From Actinophytocola xinjiangensis (GTDB lineage: Bacteria; Actinomycetota; Actinomycetes; Mycobacteriales; Pseudonocardiaceae), in assembly GCF_001921215.1 (NCBI RefSeq), contig NZ_MSIF01000032.1, positions 1-64,000 on the forward strand: a stretch of DNA of 64,000 nt, in the 5' to 3' direction. The notes under the pieces are model-generated. The model saw only the letters and a list, made by a program, of their open reading frames with translations, did no database searches and had not been told where the DNA came from. Both the position numbers and the translations under genes were made by a program. Positions 50,485 to 57,512 of the stretch are shown here, piece after piece (within the stretch, counting starts at the first letter, position 1; each line of letters starts with the position of its first letter).

Positions 50485-50502
50485 GATTGAAACGATTCAA
50501 TC
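50485..50502. promoter_or_regulatory. LacI-type operator GATTGAAACGATTCAATC
   Basis: Seven-base perfect arms (GATTGAA/TTCAATC) around ACGA, 34-51 bases upstream of the rhamnosidase ATG. The style resembles actinobacterial rhamnose-type LacI sites (TGAA-CG-TTCA), and the GAAACGATTC core equals the site at 33952. Confidence 0.75.
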
Positions 50503-50612
50503 GCCCCTTCAAGGCTAGGTGACGTGGCTCACCGGCGTCAACCCGCTCCTGGGCGCCCACCGATCAGGAATCGAGAAGCACCGACCGGCCGCCCGCGCCT
50601 AGCGTTGCCCCC

Positions 50613-51239
50613 ATGACCGCCATCGACGCCGTCACCCTTGAGGTGACCGATCCCGTGGGAGCCACCCGCTTCTACGCCGACGCCTTCGGGCTCGACAGCC
50701 AACTGAACCTGCGGGCCGCCACCGGACCGAGCGAGGGGTTCCGCGGCTTCACCCTCTCCCTCACCGTCGCCCAGCCGGCCGACGTGAACCTGCTCACCGA
50801 CGCCGCCGCCGAGGCCGGAGCGACCGTGCTCAAGGCCGCCGAGAAGTCGATGTGGGGCTACGGCGCGGTTCTGCGCGCCCCGGACGGGACGATCTGGAAG
50901 GTGGCGACCTCGGCGAAGAAGGACTCCGGACCGGCCACCCGCGACGTCGAGTCGATCGTGCTGCTGCTGGGCTGCGCGGATGTCGGTGCGGCCAAACGGT
51001 TCTACGTCGAGCACGGCCTGCCGGTGGCCAGGAGCTTCGGCCGGATGTACGTCGAGTTCGAGACCGGCTCCGGGGCGATCACGCTGGGCCTGTACCGGCG
51101 GCGCGCCCTGGCCAAGGTCGCCGGCGTCGACCAGGAGGGATCCGGCTCGCACCGGATCGCCATCGCCGGCACCGGGGCGCCGTTCACCGACCTCGACGGG
51201 TTCGCCTGGGAGACCTCGACGCTGGCGGCCCGGCCCTGA
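50613..51239 (+). CDS. VOC (glyoxalase/bleomycin-resistance) family protein
   Basis: Protein of 208 residues with two VOC modules: TLEVTDPVGATRFYADAFGL (~8-27), LLGCADVGAAKRFYVEHGLP (~117-136) and the paired VLRAPDGTIWKVAT / VEFETGSGAITLGL strands. Typical VOC metal ligands are partly replaced (few His/Glu at the expected positions), so it may bind a ligand rather than act on it. ATG at 50613. Monocistronic, divergent from the rhamnosidase, convergent with the ADP-ribosylglycohydrolase. Confidence 0.8.
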   Translation: MTAIDAVTLEVTDPVGATRFYADAFGLDSQLNLRAATGPSEGFRGFTLSLTVAQPADVNLLTDAAAEAGATVLKAAEKSMWGYGAVLRAPDGTIWKVATSAKKDSGPATRDVESIVLLLGCADVGAAKRFYVEHGLPVARSFGRMYVEFETGSGAITLGLYRRRALAKVAGVDQEGSGSHRIAIAGTGAPFTDLDGFAWETSTLAARP

Positions 51240-51345
51240 TGTGCCGCTACGGTCCGGTATGGACGGACACCGAAACCACTGAGCGGCAAGCGAACGACCA
51301 ACCGGAGATCGTCGAGACGTCTGCTGTGGACCGTGAGCCGGTCGG

Positions 51346-52443
51346 TCAGCCGTAGCGCTCGCGCCAGCCGGTGTCCGGCCCGTGATCGCCGTGCAGCCGC
51401 TGCGACGCGGTGAACTCCAGGACGAGGTCGTCGGCCAGCTCGGCGATGGTGGCCCGGCCCTCCACCCGGAACAGCAGCTGCGGCGGCAGCGCGTCCTCGC
51501 CGTGCCAGGCGCCCAGGATGTTGCCGCAGATCGCGCCGGTGGAGTCGCTGTCACCACCGTGGGTGACCGCCACCGACAGCGCGTCGAGCATCGAGTCCGG
51601 GTGGCACAGTGCCGCGTAGACGGCGATCGCCAGGGCCTCCTCGGCGACCCAGCCGCCGCCCAGCGACTCGACCGCCGCCACCGTCGGCTCGCCCCGCGCG
51701 GCGAGCCGGCGGGCGGCCAGCAGCGCCTCGGTGGTCTCCTCGTGGGACTCGTGGGTGGCCAGCGTCACCATCGCCGCGTCCAGGGCGGCGTCGAGGTCCT
51801 CACCGGCGACCAGGTGGTGCACGACCTGCGCCAGCACCCCGGCGGGGAGCTTGCCAGTGGGGTGGCCGTGGGTGTAGCCGGCGGCGGTGGCACCCGCGTC
51901 GAAACACCAGTCGGCGGTGACGATCGACGGCGGCAGCAGCCCGATCGGAGCGACCCGCATCACCCCGCCACAGCCCTTGGAGTTGTTGGTCGCCTGACCG
52001 CCGTACTGGCGGATCCGCTCGCCACCGCCCCGAGCCGTGCCCAGCGCGCCGAGACAGGTGGTGCCCGGCGCACGTTGCGCGTAGAGCCAGCCGGCGCGGC
52101 CAAGCGGGCCGACCGCGCCGGGCGGCGGCTGGGACAACCGCTGGGTGTCCAGCCAGTGGTCGTAGGCCTCGTGCACGACCCCGAGCGTGAGACCCAGCCC
52201 CCGGTCACGGCGGATGCCCGCCCGGATCAGGCCCTGCACCGTGAACAACGTCATCTGGGTGTCGTCGGTGATCAGGCCGGGGGCCGGCGAGCCACCGCCC
52301 TGGAAGTCACGCACACCCGGCTGGCCGTACTCGCGCAGGATCACGTCGGCCGACCAGAACTCCACGGGGTGGCCAAGAGCGTCGCCGATGGCGCCGCCGA
52401 GCAGGCAACCACGGACCCGGGACCGGTACTCTGCGCCAGACAC
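51346..52443 (-). CDS. ADP-ribosylglycohydrolase family protein
   Basis: Protein of 365 residues from GTG 52443 (an in-frame start at 52464 would add seven). The DraG/ARH fold is shown by the N-terminal RGCLLGGAIGDALGHPVEF, the first metal-binding cluster LITDDTQMTLFTVQGL (TDD), and the second HGGDSDSTGAICGNILGA (D-x-D-S/T), as in dinitrogenase reductase-activating glycohydrolase. It would remove ADP-ribose from proteins or small molecules. No ADP-ribosyltransferase is nearby. Divergent from the RDD protein by 35 bases. Confidence 0.88.
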   Translation of the reverse strand: MSGAEYRSRVRGCLLGGAIGDALGHPVEFWSADVILREYGQPGVRDFQGGGSPAPGLITDDTQMTLFTVQGLIRAGIRRDRGLGLTLGVVHEAYDHWLDTQRLSQPPPGAVGPLGRAGWLYAQRAPGTTCLGALGTARGGGERIRQYGGQATNNSKGCGGVMRVAPIGLLPPSIVTADWCFDAGATAAGYTHGHPTGKLPAGVLAQVVHHLVAGEDLDAALDAAMVTLATHESHEETTEALLAARRLAARGEPTVAAVESLGGGWVAEEALAIAVYAALCHPDSMLDALSVAVTHGGDSDSTGAICGNILGAWHGEDALPPQLLFRVEGRATIAELADDLVLEFTASQRLHGDHGPDTGWRERYG

Positions 52444-52478
52444 GCGGTCACAGTACCGGCGCACGTAGGCTCCCGGCC

Positions 52479-53009
52479 ATGACCGATCTGGAACGGGCGC
52501 GGGCCGACGTCGAGCGGGTTCTCGGGCCGAAGGTCGCCGCGCGTGTCGAGGTGTTCACCGACGGCGGCCTGTACGTGCGGCCCGGTGAGATCCGCCGGCT
52601 GCTGGCCTGGTTCCTCGACTTCGTCGTGTTCCTGCTCCTGGCGGTGATCGGGGTGGTGGCCCTGGCACTGGCCGACCGGTCGGCCGGGTTCGGCGGCGGC
52701 ACGATCGCCATGGCCTTCCTGGGGATCCTGCTGCTCGCGCCCGCGCTGTACGGGCTGGCCTGCTACCGGGGTGGGCGGGCCTTCGGCGGGGTGAGCACCG
52801 GCACCCGGCTGGTGCGGATGGCCGACGGCGGACGGGTCGGGACGCGGGCGCCGTGGGCGATGCTGGTGCGCACGGTGCTGATGCCGCTGCTGCTGGCGGC
52901 CGTCGTGACCGGCGGCACCTCCCCTGGCGGGACACTGGCCAGGACCAGTGTGGACGTCGCCGGGACCGGGCGGCTGCACGCGGCGGGGTTCCACCGGCTG
53001 GTCAGGTGA
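52479..53009 (+). CDS. RDD family membrane protein
   Basis: Protein of 176 residues with RDD-type helices: RRLLAWFLDFVVFLLLAVIG (the R..D pattern in helix 1), APALYGLACYRGGRAFGGVSTGTRLVR and LLMPLLLAAVV. RDD proteins are small transporters or accessory membrane proteins of unknown specific role. The hydrophilic N-terminal 35 residues (ARADVERVLGPKVAARVEVF) lie in the cytoplasm. ATG at 52479. The end overlaps the convergent membrane gene by eight bases. Confidence 0.78.
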   Translation: MTDLERARADVERVLGPKVAARVEVFTDGGLYVRPGEIRRLLAWFLDFVVFLLLAVIGVVALALADRSAGFGGGTIAMAFLGILLLAPALYGLACYRGGRAFGGVSTGTRLVRMADGGRVGTRAPWAMLVRTVLMPLLLAAVVTGGTSPGGTLARTSVDVAGTGRLHAAGFHRLVR

Positions 53010-53490
53010 ACAACAACACCCCCAGCGCGGCGGCGACCGCCGAGCCGGCGACGAGCTTGATCGTCCGCAGGTGGGTGTGCAGGCGCCCGTCCCAGGTCTC
53101 GCCGTCACCGCTGGCGAAACGGGCGGTCGGGGTCAGGGCGCGGCCCAGCCCGAAGCCCACGCCGGCGGCGACCGAGGTGAGCAGGCCGGGCCCGGCCAGC
53201 ACCAGGGCGACCACCAGCACGTAGGGCACCGTGGACGAGACGTAGGTACGCACCCCGGTGCCCATCTCGAAACCGAACCGCAGCGACCCGCGCGCCACGT
53301 TCTCGGTCAGCACGTTTCGCGGGACCTGGCGGGCGTTCTGCGGCAGCGGGAACCGGACCAGCCCGGCGTCACGGGCCACCCCGGCCACCGCCACGGCGAC
53401 CACGACCGACGCGAGAACGGTGTCCGGGACCGGCGGGACCAGGCCGCTGACCACCCACAGCACCAGCGCGCTGAGCACCGCGCCGAGCAC
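53002..53490 (-). CDS. Membrane protein, last gene of Mau-like operon
   Basis: Protein of at least 162 residues with four hydrophobic segments around a conserved-looking loop (RQVPRNVLTENVARGSLRFGFEMGTGVRTYV) and a C-terminal helix. GTG at 53490 is the first standard start, but codon use upstream (TSPGWRGGTRQGAALALFDVGL, same frame) looks coding back to ~53560, where only a CTG (53559) is available. The true N-terminus may therefore be longer or begin at CTG. I do not recognise the family; the neighbours suggest assembly or anchoring of the 12-Cys protein. Confidence 0.6.
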   Translation of the reverse strand: MLGAVLSALVLWVVSGLVPPVPDTVLASVVVAVAVAGVARDAGLVRFPLPQNARQVPRNVLTENVARGSLRFGFEMGTGVRTYVSSTVPYVLVVALVLAGPGLLTSVAAGVGFGLGRALTPTARFASGDGETWDGRLHTHLRTIKLVAGSAVAAALGVLLFT

Positions 53491-53580
53491 CAGCCCGACG
53501 TCGAACAGCGCCAGCGCGGCGCCCTGTCTGGTCCCTCCCCGCCACCCGGGCGAGGTCAGCGCGAAGGCGCTGTTCCTGGT

Positions 53581-53721
53581 TCAAACCGAGCCGGACAGGG
53601 TGTAGCCGGCCAGCCCGCCGAGCACCGCCCACGCGGCGACCGCCCACCCGGCCACGGCCAGCGCGACCGCCGCCGGGGCCAGGAGCAGCGCCGTGACCGG
53701 ATGGGTGAGGAACCGGGTCAC
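53581..53721 (-). CDS. 46-residue hydrophobic peptide ending in GSV
   Basis: Small gene beginning MTRFLTHPVTALLLAPA, with two adjacent hydrophobic stretches and ending GYTLSGSV. Its GTG overlaps the stop of the 12-Cys protein gene (GTGA at 53721-53718), which is good evidence that it is translated. The TGA stop is followed in the same frame by the next membrane protein's coding-like sequence. Probably a single- or double-span membrane peptide of the Mau-like operon; no known family. Confidence 0.6.
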   Translation of the reverse strand: MTRFLTHPVTALLLAPAAVALAVAGWAVAAWAVLGGLAGYTLSGSV

Positions 53722-54653
53722 GCGGCCCCGCCGGTCAGGGTCCGCCAGGTCGTCGGGCCGACGACCCCGTCGGCGGTGATCCTGTTCTGCCGCTGGAAGT
53801 CCGTCGTGGCCGCCAGGCTCGCCGCGCCGAACGCGCCGTCCACGACGAGTTGGTAGCCGTAGCGGTTCAGCTCCACCTGGGCGGCCTGGACGGGGCCGCC
53901 GTTGTCGCCCTGGCGCGCGTTCACGACCAGCGCCGGCCAGGTCCGCGAGGTGACCGAGCCGGTGGCCGACAGTCCCTGCGAGGTCTGGAAGTCACGCACC
54001 GCCTGGGCGGTCAGCGGGCCGTAGGCGCCGTCGACGTCGAGGACGAAACCGTGGTGGCCCAACAGGTACTGGATCGCGCGGACGGTCGCGCCGGACGCGC
54101 CGGAGGACACCGACGGCCAGGTCACGCTGGACGGGCAGCCGCACTCGGTGGTCCACCGGCAGATCGAGTTGACCCAGCCGGAGCCGGTCCGGCGGTAGCC
54201 GTCGTGGCAGCGGCGTTCGATGTGGCACGAGCACGCGCCGCAGGCCTGGTCGTAGCGCCACAGCCAGCCGTCGTAGCTGCCGGACAGGCAGGCGTTGGGC
54301 CGCAGCTTCCAGGTGACCTGGTCGTTCTTGTGGAAGCCGGTGTTGGCTCCTGAGGTGACGCACGAGTCGGCGAAGATCGTGCTGGGGCCGCAACCGGGTG
54401 AGCAGTCGTGGTCGGCGGCGTAGGACGGGCAGGTGGGGTAGATGTCGTAGCCGTCGGCGACCGCGCGGCGCACCGACGGGAACAGGCCGCCGAGCGCGGT
54501 GAGCCCGGCGACGCCACCCACGCGCAGTACCGCGCGGCGGGTCGGTGCCCAGCCGGCCCAGCGCGGCCGGCGCGCGCGGGTCCTGGCCTCGACGGGCATC
54601 CCGGGGTCGGTGCCGCGCAGCGGCGGCACCCCGACAACCTGATCGCTGTTCAC
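53718..54653 (-). CDS. Tat-exported 12-Cys MADH-light-chain-like protein with two PG-binding domains
   Basis: Protein of 311 residues. Tat-type signal (PTRRAVLRVGGVAGLTALGG, RR 39-40), then a Cys-rich domain with exactly twelve cysteines (75, 84, 88, 98, 122, 138, 141, 143, 149, 165, 171, 173). Number and spacing recall the methylamine dehydrogenase light chain, which has six disulfides and a tryptophan tryptophylquinone cofactor; W115 and W167 fall near its two modified Trp by eye. Two peptidoglycan_binding_1 domains follow (~183-245 and ~250-311; VDGAYGPLTAQAVRDFQ, VDGAFGAASLAATTDFQ). Coupled by ATGA/GTGA to MauD-like and small membrane genes. No catalytic heavy chain is present, so redox function is unproven. 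Confidence 0.75.
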   Translation of the reverse strand: MNSDQVVGVPPLRGTDPGMPVEARTRARRPRWAGWAPTRRAVLRVGGVAGLTALGGLFPSVRRAVADGYDIYPTCPSYAADHDCSPGCGPSTIFADSCVTSGANTGFHKNDQVTWKLRPNACLSGSYDGWLWRYDQACGACSCHIERRCHDGYRRTGSGWVNSICRWTTECGCPSSVTWPSVSSGASGATVRAIQYLLGHHGFVLDVDGAYGPLTAQAVRDFQTSQGLSATGSVTSRTWPALVVNARQGDNGGPVQAAQVELNRYGYQLVVDGAFGAASLAATTDFQRQNRITADGVVGPTTWRTLTGGAA

Positions 54654-55123
54654 CGAACCTCCATCGCGGGGGCGAGCAACTGGCGTACGGCCGCGCGCGA
54701 CCCGACCGGCGCGGCGGCGGTGATCCGGCCGTCCTCGCCGACCAGGACCGCGAACGGGGTGGCGAGCGCGCCGTAGGGGGCGAACAGGTGCCCCTGGTCG
54801 GCGCGGGCGAGGACGCCGGGCGGGACCTCGGCGGCCGAGGACTCGTAGAGCGCGACCACCGTCAGCCGCTCCCCCACCGCGTCGACGGTCTCGGCGACCG
54901 CCTCGGTGCAGGTGTGGCAGGTCGAGCGCAGGAACAGCAGCACGGCCGGGGCGCTGACGCCCAACGGCGCGAGGTCGGCGCGGTCGCCGGGGCGCGAGCC
55001 GGCCGGCACCGGCCGGGTGCCGCCCGACAGCGCGTGCACCTGGCGGACCAGGCCGGCGACCACGAACGCCAGCAGCAGCAACGCCGCCCAGGTCACGATG
55101 AGCGCGCTGGTCTGGAAACTCAT
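54650..55123 (-). CDS. MauD-like thioredoxin-fold membrane protein
   Basis: Protein of 157 residues. N-terminal TM anchor (ALIVTWAALLLLAFVVAGL), then an extracytoplasmic thioredoxin-like domain with C69-H-T-C72 in FLRSTCHTCTEAV and the cis-Pro region ATPFAVLVGEDG. MauD is needed for correct disulfide formation in the methylamine dehydrogenase light chain; the same gene order (E, D, cysteine-rich protein) is kept here. ATGA overlaps join it to both neighbours. It should supply or shuffle disulfides for the 12-Cys protein. Confidence 0.8.
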   Translation of the reverse strand: MSFQTSALIVTWAALLLLAFVVAGLVRQVHALSGGTRPVPAGSRPGDRADLAPLGVSAPAVLLFLRSTCHTCTEAVAETVDAVGERLTVVALYESSAAEVPPGVLARADQGHLFAPYGALATPFAVLVGEDGRITAAAPVGSRAAVRQLLAPAMEVR

Positions 55124-55650
55124 CTCGCCACCTCCGGGGATCGGGTCGCCGCCGGCAGGTGCCAGAGCAGGGTGGCGAACGTGCCGGCGGCCAGCAGCAC
55201 GATCACGAGCCGTTCGTCGACGTGGGACAGCGGGATCAGCGGGATCACCGTGTCGGCGGCCACGGCGGTGCCGGCGGCCAGGGCGGCGAGGACCAGCGCG
55301 CGGACGGTCACCCACGGGCCCATCGGGACCTCGGTTCCGCCGCAGCCGCAGGGTCCGCCCCGGCCGGTCCTGGTGACGTGCCAGGAGTAGGCGCCGTAGC
55401 CGGCGAACAGCAGCGCGGCGGCTGCCGGGACCAGCGGCGCCGGCCCGAACACCAGCCCGGCGATCATGGCGACGCCCAGCGCGGCCTCGGCGACGGTCAC
55501 CGCGAGGGCGGTCACGCGGATCGCGGCGGCCGGCAGGACGCGGTGCGCGGCGAGGGCGGCGGGCAGCGCGCCGGGGGCGCGGACCCGTTCGGCCACGGCG
55601 GTCACCAGGATCGCGGCGACGACGTAGGCCGCGACGCTCACCGGGAACAT
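55120..55650 (-). CDS. MauE/DoxX-like membrane protein
   Basis: Protein of 176 residues with four to five TM helices and the MauE hallmark GRGGPCGCGG (C101, C103) after YSWHVTRT. MauE works with MauD in light-chain maturation, probably passing electrons or oxidising equivalents across the membrane. An extra TM pair at the C-terminus ends LLWHLPAATRS. ATG at 55650, seven bases after the upstream gene; its stop overlaps the MauD-like start. Confidence 0.8.
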   Translation of the reverse strand: MFPVSVAAYVVAAILVTAVAERVRAPGALPAALAAHRVLPAAAIRVTALAVTVAEAALGVAMIAGLVFGPAPLVPAAAALLFAGYGAYSWHVTRTGRGGPCGCGGTEVPMGPWVTVRALVLAALAAGTAVAADTVIPLIPLSHVDERLVIVLLAAGTFATLLWHLPAATRSPEVAR

Positions 55651-55657
55651 CGGCGGC

Positions 55658-56404
55658 TCACCGGTCGTCGAGCAGACGCGCGCCGAGGCGGTCCACCAAG
55701 GCCGGGAGCGCCGCCAGGTCGGTGTCGGCGAGCGGGAGCACGGTGGTCCAGACGTCGGCGCCGGCGAGCACGAAGTACGGGTCGCCGTTGGAGAGCCGGT
55801 CGGTGAACAGCTCGCCGGAGCGGGTCTGGACGCCTTTCCAGGCTGGCAGGCGGGTGGCCTGCGGGGCGTTGGACACGGTCAGTTCCAGCAGGCCCAGCGT
55901 CGGGACCTCCTTGACCAGGGTCGCGGGGGCGAGCACGGCGGCGCCGGTGCCCGGGGCCAGCGCCAGGCCGTCGTCGTGTTCGGTGATGCCCAGGGTGTCG
56001 AGGGTGTCCACGGCGGTGGCGGTCGAGGCGCCGTAGAAGTGGCTGACGAGGCAGTGCCGCCGGCCGCGCCACACGGCCAGCAGGATGTCCTCGGTGATCC
56101 GCGATCCCGGCTCAACGCGGCGGGTCCGGCCGATGAGCAGGGTGCCGCCGGCGAAGCGCAGTTCCTCGTCGAAGCCGGCGACGCCGAGCGCTGCTGCGAC
56201 CTCTCCGGCCAGGCCGCTGACCCCGGCGACCAGTTCGTGGGTGCGGCCGCGCACGGCGACCCGCAGCGAGGAGGTGGAGGGTTGGGCGAGGTCGAGCGGG
56301 CCGGTCAGTTCGTATCGCCGGCCGTCCAGTGCCCGGTGCACGACGGTGGTCGTCTCTCCGGTCGCGAGCGCCACGGGGTCCTCCCGGAGAGGTATGGTAG
56401 TCAC
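55658..56404 (-). CDS. Unknown protein, first gene of Mau-like operon
   Basis: Protein of 248 residues from GTG 56404 with a weak ribosome site. No signal peptide or TM helix; a mixed alpha/beta composition starts MTTIPLREDPVALATGETTT, with a Trp/Arg/His stretch AVWRGRRHCLVSHFYGAST and a C-terminal WTTVLPLADTDL. No family recognised. Position at the head of the operon, behind an AT-rich promoter region (56405-56488), suggests a cytoplasmic role in making or using the 12-Cys protein, but nothing in the sequence proves it. Confidence 0.7.
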   Translation of the reverse strand: MTTIPLREDPVALATGETTTVVHRALDGRRYELTGPLDLAQPSTSSLRVAVRGRTHELVAGVSGLAGEVAAALGVAGFDEELRFAGGTLLIGRTRRVEPGSRITEDILLAVWRGRRHCLVSHFYGASTATAVDTLDTLGITEHDDGLALAPGTGAAVLAPATLVKEVPTLGLLELTVSNAPQATRLPAWKGVQTRSGELFTDRLSNGDPYFVLAGADVWTTVLPLADTDLAALPALVDRLGARLLDDR

Positions 56405-56488
56405 TGACGAGAATCAGCTATGCATTGCAAATATATTACGTGTTCCCGTGATCGGAAATACGCCGTTTCCCGCACAGCACTGGTTCGC

Positions 56489-57478
56489 TCAGGCCACGAC
56501 GATCGTCTGACCGTCCACTCGCGAGACCAGTTCGCCGATCACCGTCGCCCCCGGGATCTCCCCCGCCAGCAGCAGCCCGCCCGAGGTCTGGGCGTCGGCC
56601 AGCAGCAGCGCGGTCTCCTCGTCGACGGCGTCCAGGCCGACGTGCGGACGCACCCAGTCCAGGTTGCGCCGCGACCCGCCCGGCACGAACCCGGCGCGCA
56701 GCGACTCCCGCGCCCCGTCGACCAACGGCACCGCCGAGGAGTCCACGACGGCCGTGACCCCGCTGGCCCGCGCGAGCTTGTGCAGGTGCCCCAGCAGACC
56801 GAACCCGGTCACGTCGGTGGCGCAGGTGAGGCCGGCGGCCAGGGCCGCGGCACTGGCCGTGTCGTTGAGCGTGGTCATCACCTCGACCGCCTGGGGAAAC
56901 CGCTCGCCGGTCGCCTTGTGCCGGTTGTTCAGCACGCCGAGGCCCAGCGGCTTGGTCAGCGACAGCGGCTGACCGGGACGGCCGGAGTCGTTGCGCAGCA
57001 ACCGGTCCGGATGCGCCAGGCCGGTGACCGCGAGGCCGTACTTCGGCTCGGGGTCATCGACGCTGTGCCCACCGGCGAGATGGCAGCCGGCCTGGGCGCA
57101 GACCTCGGCACCGCCGCGCAACACCTCGGCGGCCAGCGCGAAGTCCAGCACCTCCCTCGGCCAGCCAAGCAGGTTCAGCGCCACCACCGGACGCCCGCCC
57201 ATCGCGTAGACGTCCGACAACGCATTGGCCGCGGCGATCCGCCCCCAGTCGTAGGGGTCGTCGACGACCGGGGTGAAGAAGTCGGTGGTGGCGACCAGCG
57301 CACGCTCGGCGTCCAGGCGCACCACCGCCGCGTCGTCGCCGTCGTCCAGACCGACCAGCAGGTCACCGCGGGCCTGGCCGCGCAGGCCCCGGACCACCTC
57401 CTCCAACTCGCCCGGCGGGATCTTGCAGGCACAGCCGCCACCGTGGGCGTACTGGGTCAGGCGCGGCGCGTCAGTCAT
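56489..57478 (-). CDS. selD: Selenide, water dikinase
   Basis: Protein of 329 residues. SelD makes selenophosphate from selenide and ATP. The N-terminal active-site segment HGGGCACKIPP keeps the catalytic Cys and Lys (as Cys17/Lys20 in E. coli; Cys here, not selenocysteine). AIRS-type ATP-binding pieces include VGLDDGDDAAVV, FFTPVVDDPYDWGRIAAANALSDVYAMGG, GHSVDDPEPKYGLAV and CATDVTGFGLLGHL. ATG at 57478 is 34 bases from the divergent selA start. No ribosome site is evident, so the message may be leaderless. Confidence 0.93.
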   Translation of the reverse strand: MTDAPRLTQYAHGGGCACKIPPGELEEVVRGLRGQARGDLLVGLDDGDDAAVVRLDAERALVATTDFFTPVVDDPYDWGRIAAANALSDVYAMGGRPVVALNLLGWPREVLDFALAAEVLRGGAEVCAQAGCHLAGGHSVDDPEPKYGLAVTGLAHPDRLLRNDSGRPGQPLSLTKPLGLGVLNNRHKATGERFPQAVEVMTTLNDTASAAALAAGLTCATDVTGFGLLGHLHKLARASGVTAVVDSSAVPLVDGARESLRAGFVPGGSRRNLDWVRPHVGLDAVDEETALLLADAQTSGGLLLAGEIPGATVIGELVSRVDGQTIVVA

Positions 57479-57512
57479 GGCTGTCACGATGTACCCATGC
57501 CCTGGTCCGCCG

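Noticed and set aside
53581-53583. In-frame TGA as a selenocysteine codon, given nearby selA/selD
   Set aside because: The preceding 46-codon frame has its own coupled start and a natural-looking end, no Cys-like redox motif surrounds the TGA, and no stem-loop element follows closely.
53570-53592. tRNA T-arm-like GGTTCAAACC
   Set aside because: No acceptor or anticodon arms can be drawn around it and it overlaps the small Mau-operon genes.
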